18,269 nucleotides of DNA from DATFQI01 sp035264365 (GCA_035264365.1 DATFQI010000409.1:1-18269), one strand, 5' to 3'; numbered from the stretch's first letter, positions 7,532 through 13,026 are shown. Notes: a model not told the origin generated them from the sequence alone. Program-made: numbers and translations.

Positions 7532-8491
7532 TCAGCGCCGCATCCAGGCTCTCACGGGCGGCTCACGCCTGACACGCGGCTCGTCGGTCCCGCGGCTCGC
7601 GGTCAGCGTCGCGGCGGCGGAGATGATGTTCGCGGTCGCCTGCTCGTCGAGCCCGGGCGCGTACGGGTGCGCGCACACGTCCGCGGGCAGGCGCGACACC
7701 CTCGCCGGGCCGCGGTGCGTGACCGCGTCGTCGAAGAGCGCGAACGTCACGGAGTCCAGCGCGGTGCCGATGTGCGTGACCTGCCGGCCCGGGCAGACGT
7801 CCTGGATCAATACGTTCGTGGCGCCCTTCAGCGCGGAGGCCGGGTGCGGGCCGGAGGTCGGCTGCACGATCTGGTCGGTCGCGGAGCGCACCGTCGTCCA
7901 AGCGGTCGGGCCGGGCGTCTCGTCGCGGCCGCGGCGGTTGAGCGCCTTCTGGAAGCGCGAGCCGGCGATCTGCTGGAACGAGGCCGGCGTACAGCCCTCC
8001 CGGCGGCAGCCGGCGAGGCTGCCCGCGGTCGTGCCGTGCTGCGTGCCGGCCGCGCCGACGACGTCGGAGACCTTCTTGCGCAGGCTCGGCCAGTAGGTCA
8101 GCGCGACCCGCGGGAGCAGCCCGCCCTGGCTGATCCCGAACACCGCGACCGGGCGCCCGGCGCGCTCGGACATCGTGCGCAGGCCGTACACGAGGTACTG
8201 GACCGAGACCTGGATGTCGGCGGTCGTGTGGCTGGGGAAGTTGACCCAGCAGACCGGCGCGCCGTAGGCGTCGAAGGCGCCCTTGCCGATCGCGTAGGCC
8301 TCGTCGCCGCTGGCGCCGGTGCCGGTCACGAGCATTCCCGGCGTGCGCTTCGCGTCCTTGACGCCGGGCGTGCACTTCAGCGCCGCCCGCAGCTTCGGCT
8401 TGGCGACGGTCAGCTCCGGCTCGGCGGCCGCCGCGGGCGCGGCCAGGGCGAGGGAGGCGGCGAGGGCCGCGGCGATGAGGATTCTGTTCAT
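7532..8491 (-). CDS. Secreted CalB-like lipase (alpha/beta hydrolase)
   Basis: 319 residues with a Sec signal peptide (MNRILIAAALAASLALAAPAAAA, predicted cleavage near 23) and a protein resembling Candida antarctica lipase B. Three blocks align with remembered CalB sequence: WVNFPSHTTADIQVSVQYLVYGL; the nucleophile elbow FGISQGGLLPRVALTYWPSLRKKV; and SATDQIVQPTSG. The implied triad is Ser121 (GISQG), Asp206 (SATD) and His240 (VTHIG), matching the CalB order. Cys pairs (C40/C81, C162/C167, C233/C273) suggest disulfides. Predicted role: hydrolysis of lipid or other esters outside the cell. Start: ATG at 8491-8489; a longer frame from 8512 would begin inside the operator and spoil the signal peptide. 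No clear Shine-Dalgarno sequence. It is divergent from arsR, sharing two operators. Confidence 0.88.
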   Translation of the reverse strand: MNRILIAAALAASLALAAPAAAAEPELTVAKPKLRAALKCTPGVKDAKRTPGMLVTGTGASGDEAYAIGKGAFDAYGAPVCWVNFPSHTTADIQVSVQYLVYGLRTMSERAGRPVAVFGISQGGLLPRVALTYWPSLRKKVSDVVGAAGTQHGTTAGSLAGCRREGCTPASFQQIAGSRFQKALNRRGRDETPGPTAWTTVRSATDQIVQPTSGPHPASALKGATNVLIQDVCPGRQVTHIGTALDSVTFALFDDAVTHRGPARVSRLPADVCAHPYAPGLDEQATANIISAAATLTASRGTDEPRVRREPPVRAWMRR

Positions 8492-8511
8492 TCTCAACTG
8501 ATCGGTTGACA
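8492..8511. promoter_or_regulatory. Operator 1 of the lipase/arsR divergent region
   Basis: TCTCAAC, six bases, GTTGACA: an inverted repeat with one mismatch. It covers the -35 of the arsR promoter and touches the first base upstream of the lipase start codon. It shares half-sites and 6-base spacing with operator 2, exactly 40 bp away. The likely ligand is the adjacent ArsR repressor (inference). Confidence 0.65.
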
Positions 8512-8534
8512 ATCGGGACGGCCCGCGTTACTCT
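8506..8534 (+). promoter_or_regulatory. Leaderless promoter of the arsR-AHSA1-DUF899-SDR operon
   Basis: A perfect -35 TTGACA (8506-8511), 17-bp spacer and -10 TACTCT (8529-8534). The ATG at 8542 lies 7 bases past the -10, so the mRNA should be leaderless. This is the best-scoring promoter by eye in the window, and both its ends are covered by the operators. Confidence 0.72.
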
Positions 8535-8551
8535 CAACCACATGGTTGAGA
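8532..8551. promoter_or_regulatory. Operator 2 of the lipase/arsR divergent region, spanning the arsR start codon
   Basis: A perfect inverted repeat with 9-base arms, TCTCAACCA and TGGTTGAGA, around a 2-base centre. It overlaps the end of the -10 and includes the arsR ATG at 8542. Bound repressor would block initiation at a leaderless start. Confidence 0.7.
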
Positions 8552-8880
8552 ATCCGACGGCGCTCGACGAAGTCTTCCATGCGCTCGCCAGCGAGCCGCG
8601 CCGGCGGATGCTCACCGCGCTCGCCGAGGGCGAGCGCACGGTCGGCGATCTCGCCGGCCCGTTCGAGATGTCGCTCGCCGCCGTCTCCAAGCACATCAAG
8701 GTGCTGGAGGGCGCCGGGCTCGTCGAGCGCCGCCCCGCCGGCCGCACGACGATCTGCCGGCTGACGCCCGGACCGCTGGCCGGCGCCCACGAGTGGGTCG
8801 CCTTCTACGAGCGGTTCTGGAATCAGCGGCTCGACTCCCTCGAGGCCCTGTTCGCCGAGAAGAAGAAGGAGGCCACATGA
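8542..8880 (+). CDS. ArsR-family winged-helix repressor (first copy)
   Basis: 112 residues, normal for ArsR/SmtB proteins. FHALASEPRRRMLTALAEGERTVGDLA opens the winged helix; the recognition helix is near MSLAAVSKHIKVLEGAGLVERR (about residues 43-64), followed by the wing RPAGRTTICRL. The metal-binding ELCVCDL-type motif is absent and there is no cysteine at all, so it is unlikely to be a thiolate metal sensor. It belongs with the ArsR repressors that precede SRPBCC proteins in actinobacteria. An in-frame TTG at 8506 exists but coincides with the -35 hexamer, so ATG 8542 is chosen. The stop overlaps the AHSA1 gene as ATGA. Probably autoregulated through the two flanking palindromes, which may also control the lipase gene. 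Confidence 0.93.
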   Translation: MVENPTALDEVFHALASEPRRRMLTALAEGERTVGDLAGPFEMSLAAVSKHIKVLEGAGLVERRPAGRTTICRLTPGPLAGAHEWVAFYERFWNQRLDSLEALFAEKKKEAT

Positions 8881-9329
8881 CCGAGTTCGCGGTCGAGGTG
8901 TCCCGCACGATCCCCGGTCCGCGCGCGGACGTCTATCGCGCGTTCCTGGACCCCGACGTGCTGCAGAAGTGGTTCTGCCCCGGCGAGTTCGCCGTCGTCA
9001 CCGCGTCCGTCGACGAGCACGTCGGCGGCCGCCACGTCGTCGAGATGCTCGCTCCGGACGGCATGCGGCTCGCGTTCGAGAGCGTGATCCGCGACCTCGT
9101 CGAGAACGAGCGGATCGTCCTCGACTTCGCCTTCGTGGGGCCGGGCCCCGACGAGCGCGAGGACACGCTGCTCACCGTGACCCTGACCGACGCTCCCGAT
9201 GGCGGGACCGAGGTCCGGTTCGACCATGAGCGGATCACGCTCGCCCCGCCCAACTTCGACAAGCCCGGCGTCGACGCCGGCTGGACCAGCGTGCTCGAGA
9301 AGCTCGAGGCGCACTTCGAGAGGAGCTGA
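8877..9329 (+). CDS. SRPBCC/AHSA1-domain protein (first copy)
   Basis: 150 residues forming one START-like SRPBCC fold. VEVSRTIPGPRADVYRAFLDPDVLQKWFCP is the typical opening, with the conserved Trp of the AHSA1 family, and GWTSVLEKLEAHFE is the C-terminal helix. These proteins have a hydrophobic cavity and are thought to bind small ligands; the eukaryotic Aha1 name does not imply Hsp90 work here. The start is ATG 8877, preceded by GGAGG with 5-6 bases spacing and overlapping the arsR stop as ATGA. An upstream in-frame start (8793) would only add sequence antiparallel in character to arsR coding DNA. Coupling with arsR suggests that it may bind or process the inducer (inference). Confidence 0.9.
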   Translation: MTEFAVEVSRTIPGPRADVYRAFLDPDVLQKWFCPGEFAVVTASVDEHVGGRHVVEMLAPDGMRLAFESVIRDLVENERIVLDFAFVGPGPDEREDTLLTVTLTDAPDGGTEVRFDHERITLAPPNFDKPGVDAGWTSVLEKLEAHFERS

Positions 9330-9335
9330 ACGACC

Positions 9336-10028
9336 ATGCATCGCACGGGAACCCGAGCGCAGTGGCGCGAGGAGCGCCTGGCGCTCCTGGAGCGCGAGAA
9401 GCAGCTCACCCGCCTGTCCGACGAGGTCGCCCGCGAGCGGCAGGCGCTGCCGTGGGTCGAGGTCTCCAAGGAGTACGTCTTCGACACACCGGACGGGCGC
9501 AAGACGCTCGCCGAGCTGTTCGACGGCCGCTCGCAGCTGGTCATGTACCACTTCATGCTCCCGCCGGGGGCGGAGGAGGTCTGCGCGAGCTGCTCCTCGA
9601 TCGCCGACGGCGTCAACGGGCCGCACGTGCACCTCGAGCATCACGACGTGATGTTCACCGCGGTCTCGCGCGCGCCGCTGGAGGAGATCGAGGCCTACCG
9701 CGAGCGGATGGGCTGGTCGTTCCGGTGGGCGTCGTCGCACGGCAGCGACTTCAACTTCGACTTCCTCGTGTCCTCGACCGAGGAGCGGCCGCTGCCGGAG
9801 TACAACTTCCGCCCGATCGCGGAGCAGGAGCGCTTCGTCGGCGAGCGCCCCGGGGTCAGCGCGTTCGCGCTCGAGGACGGCAGGGTGTTCCACACCTACT
9901 CGGCCTACGAGCGCGGCGTCGACGCGATCTGGGGCGTGTACCACTGGCTCGACCGCGCGCCCAAGGGACGCAACGACGAGACGTACTGGCACCGCCGCCG
10001 CTACGAGCTCGAGGCGGCGACGGCGTGA
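9336..10028 (+). CDS. DUF899 family, thioredoxin-like protein
   Basis: 230 residues. REERLALLEREKQLTRLSDEVARERQALPWV at the N-terminus and YVFDTPDGRKTLAELFDGRSQLVMYHFML are hallmark DUF899 segments. Cys83 and Cys86 (CASC) sit where thioredoxin-like folds hold their active CxxC, followed by SIADGVNG. WASSHGSDFNFDF and the C-terminal YHWLDRAPKGR also fit. Function is not established for the family; a redox role is inferred from the fold. It begins 6 bases after the AHSA1 stop, with AGGAG about 10 bases before the ATG. DUF899 genes are often next to ArsR/AHSA1 genes in actinobacteria (from memory), which fits this operon. Confidence 0.92.
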   Translation: MHRTGTRAQWREERLALLEREKQLTRLSDEVARERQALPWVEVSKEYVFDTPDGRKTLAELFDGRSQLVMYHFMLPPGAEEVCASCSSIADGVNGPHVHLEHHDVMFTAVSRAPLEEIEAYRERMGWSFRWASSHGSDFNFDFLVSSTEERPLPEYNFRPIAEQERFVGERPGVSAFALEDGRVFHTYSAYERGVDAIWGVYHWLDRAPKGRNDETYWHRRRYELEAATA

Positions 10029-10186
10029 TCGTCTCCGCCCACATCGGCGGCGTGCCGGTCGAGGAGCTGATCCCAGCCGCCGCCGGCGCGGGCGGCGCGC
10101 TCTGCCTGGCGCGCGCGTGGGTGTCCGTGCACCTGCGCCGCGCCCGGGCGCGCGGCCCGCTGCCACAGTGGAGCGATGACCACTGA
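10025..10186 (+). CDS. Small single-TM protein (53 aa), operon-internal
   Basis: A short frame whose GTG (10025) overlaps the DUF899 stop as GTGA and whose TGA (10184-10186) lies 11 bases inside the SDR gene. It encodes MIVSAHIGGVPVEELIPAAA, then a hydrophobic helix GAGGALCLARAWVSVHL, an Arg-rich stretch RRARARG and an acidic end. The positive-inside rule suggests the C-terminus is cytosolic. Similar short proteins opening with an AHxGGxPVEE-type motif occur in actinobacterial genomes, as far as I recall; I know no function. Overlaps on both sides and good codon position bias argue that it is translated by coupling. It is too short for many gene finders and is easily missed. Confidence 0.62.
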   Translation: MIVSAHIGGVPVEELIPAAAGAGGALCLARAWVSVHLRRARARGPLPQWSDDH

Positions 10187-10910
10187 CCAGAACTCCACCC
10201 GCGTCGCCGTCATCACCGGGGCGTCGTCGGGCATCGGCGAGGCGACTGCCCGCGCGCTGGTCGCCGACGGCATGAAGGTGGCGCTGCTCGCGCGGCGCGC
10301 GGACCGCATCGACGCGCTGGCCGGCGAGCTCGGCGACGGCGCGATCACGATCGCCGCCGACGTGACCGACCGCGACTCGCTCGTCGCCGCCGCCGAGCGC
10401 GTGCAGGCGGAGCTGGGTGGCGCCGACGTGCTCGTCAACAACGCCGGCGTGATGCTGCTCGGCCCGTTCTCCTCGGAGCAGCGCGACGACTACCGCCAGA
10501 TGGTCGAGGTCAACCTGCTTGGCGCGATCACGGCGACGGAGGTCTTCCTCCCGCAGCTGCGGGAGCGCGGCGGCGACCTCGTGAACATCTCCTCGGTCGC
10601 GGGGCGCACCGCCCGCATCGGCAATGCCGCCTACGCCGCCACCAAGTGGGGGATCAACGGCTGGTCGGAGGGGCTGCGCCAGGAGCTGCAGCCCGACGTT
10701 CGCGTGATCGTCGTGGAGCCGGGCGCGGTCGCGACGGAGCTGACCGACCACATCACGCACGACGCGACCAAGGCGGCGACCAAGGACTACGTGCGCGACC
10801 TCGCGATCACCTCCGAGGACATCGCCGAGGTGATCGCGTTCGCCGTCTCGCGGCCGAAGCGCATGACGCTCAACGAGATCCTGGTCCGGCCGACGGCGCA
10901 GGAGCGGTAG
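10176..10910 (+). CDS. Short-chain dehydrogenase/reductase (SDR)
   Basis: 244 residues of a classical SDR with a Rossmann fold. TGASSGIG at 14-21 binds the cofactor; Arg40-Arg41 after the second strand (LLARRAD) favours NADP(H). NNAG is at 88-91, and the catalytic Ser140, Tyr153 and Lys157 (YAATK) are all present. VVEPGAVATEL at about 179-189 is the usual loop after strand six. The substrate is unknown; relatives include YdfG-like oxidoreductases. It overlaps the 53-aa gene by 11 bases and is the last gene of the arsR operon. Only a short GGAG precedes the ATG, so translation is probably coupled. No clear terminator is seen in the 45 bases before the next gene. Confidence 0.94.
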   Translation: MTTDQNSTRVAVITGASSGIGEATARALVADGMKVALLARRADRIDALAGELGDGAITIAADVTDRDSLVAAAERVQAELGGADVLVNNAGVMLLGPFSSEQRDDYRQMVEVNLLGAITATEVFLPQLRERGGDLVNISSVAGRTARIGNAAYAATKWGINGWSEGLRQELQPDVRVIVVEPGAVATELTDHITHDATKAATKDYVRDLAITSEDIAEVIAFAVSRPKRMTLNEILVRPTAQER

Positions 10911-10918
10911 CCGGCCCC

Positions 10919-10947
10919 TTGCGCGACGGCGAGCGTTAGCGTACGCT
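10919..10947 (+). promoter_or_regulatory. Leaderless promoter of the second arsR-SRPBCC pair
   Basis: TTGCGC (-35, 10919-10924), 17-bp spacer and TACGCT (-10, 10942-10947). The GTG start at 10956 follows 8 bases after the -10, with no ribosome-binding site. Confidence 0.55.
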
Positions 10948-10950
10948 TAC
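10935..10950. promoter_or_regulatory. Palindromic operator over the -10 of the second arsR
   Basis: A 16-bp palindrome with 14 matching positions and a perfect 10-bp core AGCGTACGCT. It covers the whole -10 hexamer, a classic place for an ArsR autorepressor. Its half-site differs from that of the first arsR operators. Confidence 0.6.
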
Positions 10951-10955
10951 CGTCA

Positions 10956-11276
10956 GTGCTGACTTACCAAGGTGATGGGTTCACCGCGCTCGGCGACCCG
11001 ACGCGGCGCGCGATCTTCCAGCGGCTCGCCGGGCGGCCCAGCCCGGTCGGCGAGCTCGCCGAGGCGTTCCCGGTCAGCCGCCCGGCGGTGTCCCAGCACT
11101 TGAAGGTGCTGAAGGAGGCGGGTCTCGTGACGGACCGGCGCGACGGCAACCGCCGCATCTACCAGGTCGACCCGGGAGGGCTGCAGGCGATGCGCGCCGA
11201 GCTCGACCGGTTCTGGACGCAAGCGCTCGCGACCTTCAAGGAGATCGTCGAGCAGGACGCACAGGAGGACGGATGA
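10956..11276 (+). CDS. ArsR-family winged-helix repressor (second copy)
   Basis: 106 residues, GTG start. FTALGDPTRRAIFQRLAGRPSPVGELAEAFPVSRPAVSQHLKVLKEAGLVTDRR is a textbook ArsR winged helix, with recognition helix at SRPAVSQHLKVL (about residues 45-56) and wing RRDGNRRIYQV. There is no cysteine, so it is not a thiolate metal sensor; it resembles the SdpR-like autorepressor branch. It is more similar to the common actinobacterial ArsR-SRPBCC regulators than to the first copy. The stop overlaps the SRPBCC gene as ATGA. Autoregulation through the palindrome over its -10 is likely. Confidence 0.94.
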   Translation: MLTYQGDGFTALGDPTRRAIFQRLAGRPSPVGELAEAFPVSRPAVSQHLKVLKEAGLVTDRRDGNRRIYQVDPGGLQAMRAELDRFWTQALATFKEIVEQDAQEDG

Positions 11277-11746
11277 GCACCCAGGCAGACGCGACGAGCG
11301 TGCGCCACGAGATCGTCGTCGAGGCGCCGGTGGAGCGCGCGTTCCGCGTGTTCACCGAGCGGCTGGACGAGATCAAGCCGCGCGACCACAACCTGCTCGC
11401 GAGCGACATCGAGGCGACCGTCGTGGAGCCCCGCGCCGGCGGGCGCATCTACGACCGCGGCGCCGACGGCAGCGAGTGCGAGTGGGCGACGGTGCTCGCC
11501 TTCGAGCCGCCGGAGCGCTTCCTGTTCAGCTGGAACATCAGCACGAGATGGCAGTTCGAGCCCGACGCCGATCGCCGCAGCGAGGTCGAGCTGCGCTTCG
11601 CACCCGAGGGGCCCGACCGCACCCGCGTGGTGCTCGAGCACCGGCACCTCGACCGCCACGGCGACGGCTGGGAGGGCATGCGCGACGGCGTCGCGGCCGA
11701 CCAGGGCTGGTCGCTCTACCTCAGCCGCTTCGCGGATCTGATCTGA
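11273..11746 (+). CDS. SRPBCC/AHSA1-domain protein (second copy)
   Basis: 157 residues, one SRPBCC domain. HEIVVEAPVERAFRVFTERLDEIKPRDHN is the N-terminal strand and helix; VEPRAGGRIYDRGADGSECEWATVLAFEPPERFLFSWNI is the typical central sheet of this subgroup, where a glyoxalase-like or heat-shock-like annotation is often given. The C-terminal helix ends at YLSRFADLI. It is divergent from the first copy, so the two pairs are not a recent duplication. Coupled to arsR by ATGA. It likely binds a small hydrophobic ligand; partner and ligand are unknown. A strong hairpin follows 13 bases after the stop. Confidence 0.92.
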   Translation: MSTQADATSVRHEIVVEAPVERAFRVFTERLDEIKPRDHNLLASDIEATVVEPRAGGRIYDRGADGSECEWATVLAFEPPERFLFSWNISTRWQFEPDADRRSEVELRFAPEGPDRTRVVLEHRHLDRHGDGWEGMRDGVAADQGWSLYLSRFADLI

Positions 11747-11759
11747 GGCCTCGGCGCGC

Positions 11760-11786
11760 GGCGCGGCGCCACCGGGGCGCCGCGCC
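11760..11786 (+). terminator. GC-rich hairpin after the second arsR-SRPBCC pair
   Basis: Perfect 11-bp arms (11760-11770 and 11776-11786) with a 5-base loop ACCGG. The downstream T-run is weak (GTTTCTT at 11796-11802), as is usual for terminators in high-GC actinobacteria. Confidence 0.6.
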
Positions 11787-11854
11787 ACGTCGCGCGTTTC
11801 TTAGGGTTCTCTGACGGTCCGCAGGTCATGGTCAGAGAGGTCCATCCCCCGACC

Positions 11855-11861
11855 AAGGAGG
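11855..11861 (+). promoter_or_regulatory. Ribosome-binding site deciding a TTG start
   Basis: AAGGAGG lies 5 bases before TTG 11867. This favours the TTG over the upstream GTG/ATG frame start at 11828. Confidence 0.7.
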
Positions 11862-11866
11862 CACCC

Positions 11867-12199
11867 TTGCACGACTCCATCTCGGCGCCGCGGCGGCTGA
11901 TGTCCGCCGCCGCCATCGCGCTCGCCGTTCTGGCGCTCGCCGCGTTCGCGTGGTTCGCGGGCGGCGCCACCGCCGGCGCGGCCGGTACCGGTGCCGGCGG
12001 CGGCTCCGCCACGAGCGGTCAGCTGCAGCCGGTCCAGGCCCAGCAGGAGGGTCAGGACGATGCGCCGGCCGACCGCGACGGCGACGGCCACCCCTGCCCG
12101 GAGGAGCGCGGCGGGTCGGGCCAGGGGTCCGGCGCCGCGTCCGGCTCGTCCGGCGAGCAGGATGCCCCGGCGACCGCGACCCCCTCGACGCCGCTGTAG
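11867..12199 (+). CDS. Small single-TM or secreted protein with a DxDGDG loop (110 aa)
   Basis: 110 residues from the TTG. A basic start (SAPRRL) leads into one hydrophobic helix, MSAAAIALAVLALAAFAWFAGG (about 12-33), which is either a membrane anchor or an uncleaved signal. The rest is low-complexity Gly/Ala/Ser/Gln-rich sequence. In its middle DRDGDGHPCPEERGG resembles the Asp-rich Ca-binding loop of excalibur-type domains (DxDxDGxxC), but only one such loop with a single Cys is present. No family recognised. It stands alone after the terminator. The last 148 bases are antisense to the Cys-rich gene on the other strand. A gene of this kind, with a short membrane anchor and a disordered outer tail, may act at the cell envelope (inference). 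Confidence 0.65.
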   Translation: MHDSISAPRRLMSAAAIALAVLALAAFAWFAGGATAGAAGTGAGGGSATSGQLQPVQAQQEGQDDAPADRDGDGHPCPEERGGSGQGSGAASGSSGEQDAPATATPSTPL

Positions 12200-12432
12200 G
12201 CGACGTCCGCCGCCCGGGTGCGCTCGAAGCGCCCGGGCGGCAGCGGCCGCTCGGGCCGGCGCTCGAGCTCCGCGAGTGCGCGAACGACGCTCTCGGGCAG
12301 CGCGCGGGCGGTGCGCCCGCCGAGGATCTCGGCGAACAGGTCCGGCACGCCGGGGTTGCGGCGCCGCGCGGCGATCAGCAGCACCGGGCAGCCGGCGCAG
12401 CGGGGCGTGGCGCGGCAGCAGCGCGTCTTCAC
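12052..12432 (-). CDS. Cys-rich small protein (CCx6CxxCP), function unknown
   Basis: 126 residues from GTG 12432-12430; GGGAG 4 bases upstream could be the ribosome-binding site. The N-terminus MKTRCCRATPRCAGCPVLLI has a C-C-x6-C-x2-C cluster like a small zinc- or iron-binding knuckle; I recall short actinobacterial proteins opening this way, without a known role. Residues about 28-80 (VPDLFAEILGGRTARALPESVVRALAELERRP) look like a normal helical protein. The C-terminal ~45 residues are Pro/Ser-rich and lie opposite the low-complexity gene, so the true functional part may be the first ~85. It is divergent from the ferritin gene, which makes a metal-related role tempting but unproven. Confidence 0.5.
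   Translation of the reverse strand: MKTRCCRATPRCAGCPVLLIAARRRNPGVPDLFAEILGGRTARALPESVVRALAELERRPERPLPPGRFERTRAADVAYSGVEGVAVAGASCSPDEPDAAPDPWPDPPRSSGQGWPSPSRSAGASS
12209..12241 (+). terminator. Strong GC hairpin 10 bases after the small TM gene
   Basis: Perfect 10-bp arms at 12209-12218 and 12232-12241; inside, CGCT and AGCG can add four more pairs. There is no T-tract. It also lies inside the coding part of the minus-strand Cys-rich gene, so it may be only codon-driven. Confidence 0.4.
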
Positions 12433-12449
12433 GCCGCTCCCACGGCCGG

Positions 12450-12455
12450 TAGGCT
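12450..12455 (+). promoter_or_regulatory. Possible -10 of the ferritin gene
   Basis: TAGGCT fits the TAnnnT pattern; the -35 region (TCTTCA at 12426-12431, 18-bp spacer) is poor. It would give a leader of about 35-40 bases, which fits the ribosome-binding site seen. Confidence 0.35.
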
Positions 12456-12494
12456 CAGCCGCGACCCCGACCTGGACGCGAAGGAGTGCTCGAG

Positions 12495-12992
12495 ATGGCC
12501 TCGGAACGGTTCGTGGCGGCGCTGACGGCGCAGATCGGCCGCGAGTTCGCGGCAGCGCATCAGTACGTCGCGATCGGCAACTACTACGCCGCGGAGACCT
12601 ATCCGCAGCTCAGCCTGTTCTTCTACTCCCAGGCCGAGGAAGAGCGCGAGCACGCGATGAAGATGGTCAACTACCTGATCGACCGCGGGGTCCAGCCGGA
12701 CATCGGCGGCGTCGAGTCCCCGAAGGGCAGCTTCGGCGACCACGTCGAGCCGATCCGCCTCGCGATCGAGCAGGAGCGCAGCGTCACGATCAAGATCAGC
12801 GAGCTGTTCGAGATCGCCCGCGAGACGCGCGACTACGCGAGCGAGCAGTTCATGCAGTGGTTCGTCGAGGAGCAGGTCGAGGAGGAGGCCGCGATGGGCG
12901 ACCTGCTGGCGGTCGCGGAGCGCACCGTGTCCGTGCCGATGCTGCTCGAGGAGTACCTCGCGCGCGACAAGCCTGGGGCCCGTCCTGACTGA
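12495..12992 (+). CDS. Ferritin, BfrB-like
   Basis: 165 residues closely resembling mycobacterial BfrB, the non-haem ferritin. Segments EFAAAHQYVAIGNYY, LFFYSQAEEEREHAMKMVNYL, EQERSVTIKISELFEIARETRDY and SEQFMQWFVEEQVEEE line up with it. Ferroxidase residues expected from BfrB are present: Glu17, Glu50, His53, Glu94, Gln127 and Glu130. It oxidises Fe(II) and stores it as mineral in a 24-mer cytosolic cage. The C-terminal tail is about 15 residues shorter than in BfrB. Start: ATG 12495, with AAGGAG at 12481-12486 (8-base spacer); an in-frame GTG at 12486 overlaps that site and is less likely. An iron-box-like palindrome lies 16 bases after its stop rather than before it. Confidence 0.95.
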   Translation: MASERFVAALTAQIGREFAAAHQYVAIGNYYAAETYPQLSLFFYSQAEEEREHAMKMVNYLIDRGVQPDIGGVESPKGSFGDHVEPIRLAIEQERSVTIKISELFEIARETRDYASEQFMQWFVEEQVEEEAAMGDLLAVAERTVSVPMLLEEYLARDKPGARPD

Positions 12993-13007
12993 CGCGCTGC
13001 TGCTCAC

Positions 13008-13026
13008 TTAGGGCAGCCTAACAAAG
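13008..13026. promoter_or_regulatory. Iron-box-like palindrome (DtxR/IdeR type), orphan
   Basis: TTAGGGCAGCCTAACAAAG agrees with the 19-bp DtxR/IdeR consensus TTAGGTTAGSCTAACCTAA at about 14 positions by eye and has a perfect TTAGG-N4-CCTAA inverted repeat. It lies between the ferritin stop and the end of the ycnI remnant, with no gene start facing it on either strand within 700 bases. Confidence 0.4.

Noticed and set aside
8506..8541. Upstream TTG start extending the first ArsR by 12 residues
   Set aside because: The TTG is the first three bases of the perfect -35 TTGACA; the ATG at 8542 fits the promoter geometry and the family N-terminus.
8823..10760. 645-aa minus-strand open frame opposite the AHSA1/DUF899/SDR genes
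   Set aside because: Low-complexity His/Arg/Ala-rich antisense sequence; real families are on the plus strand.
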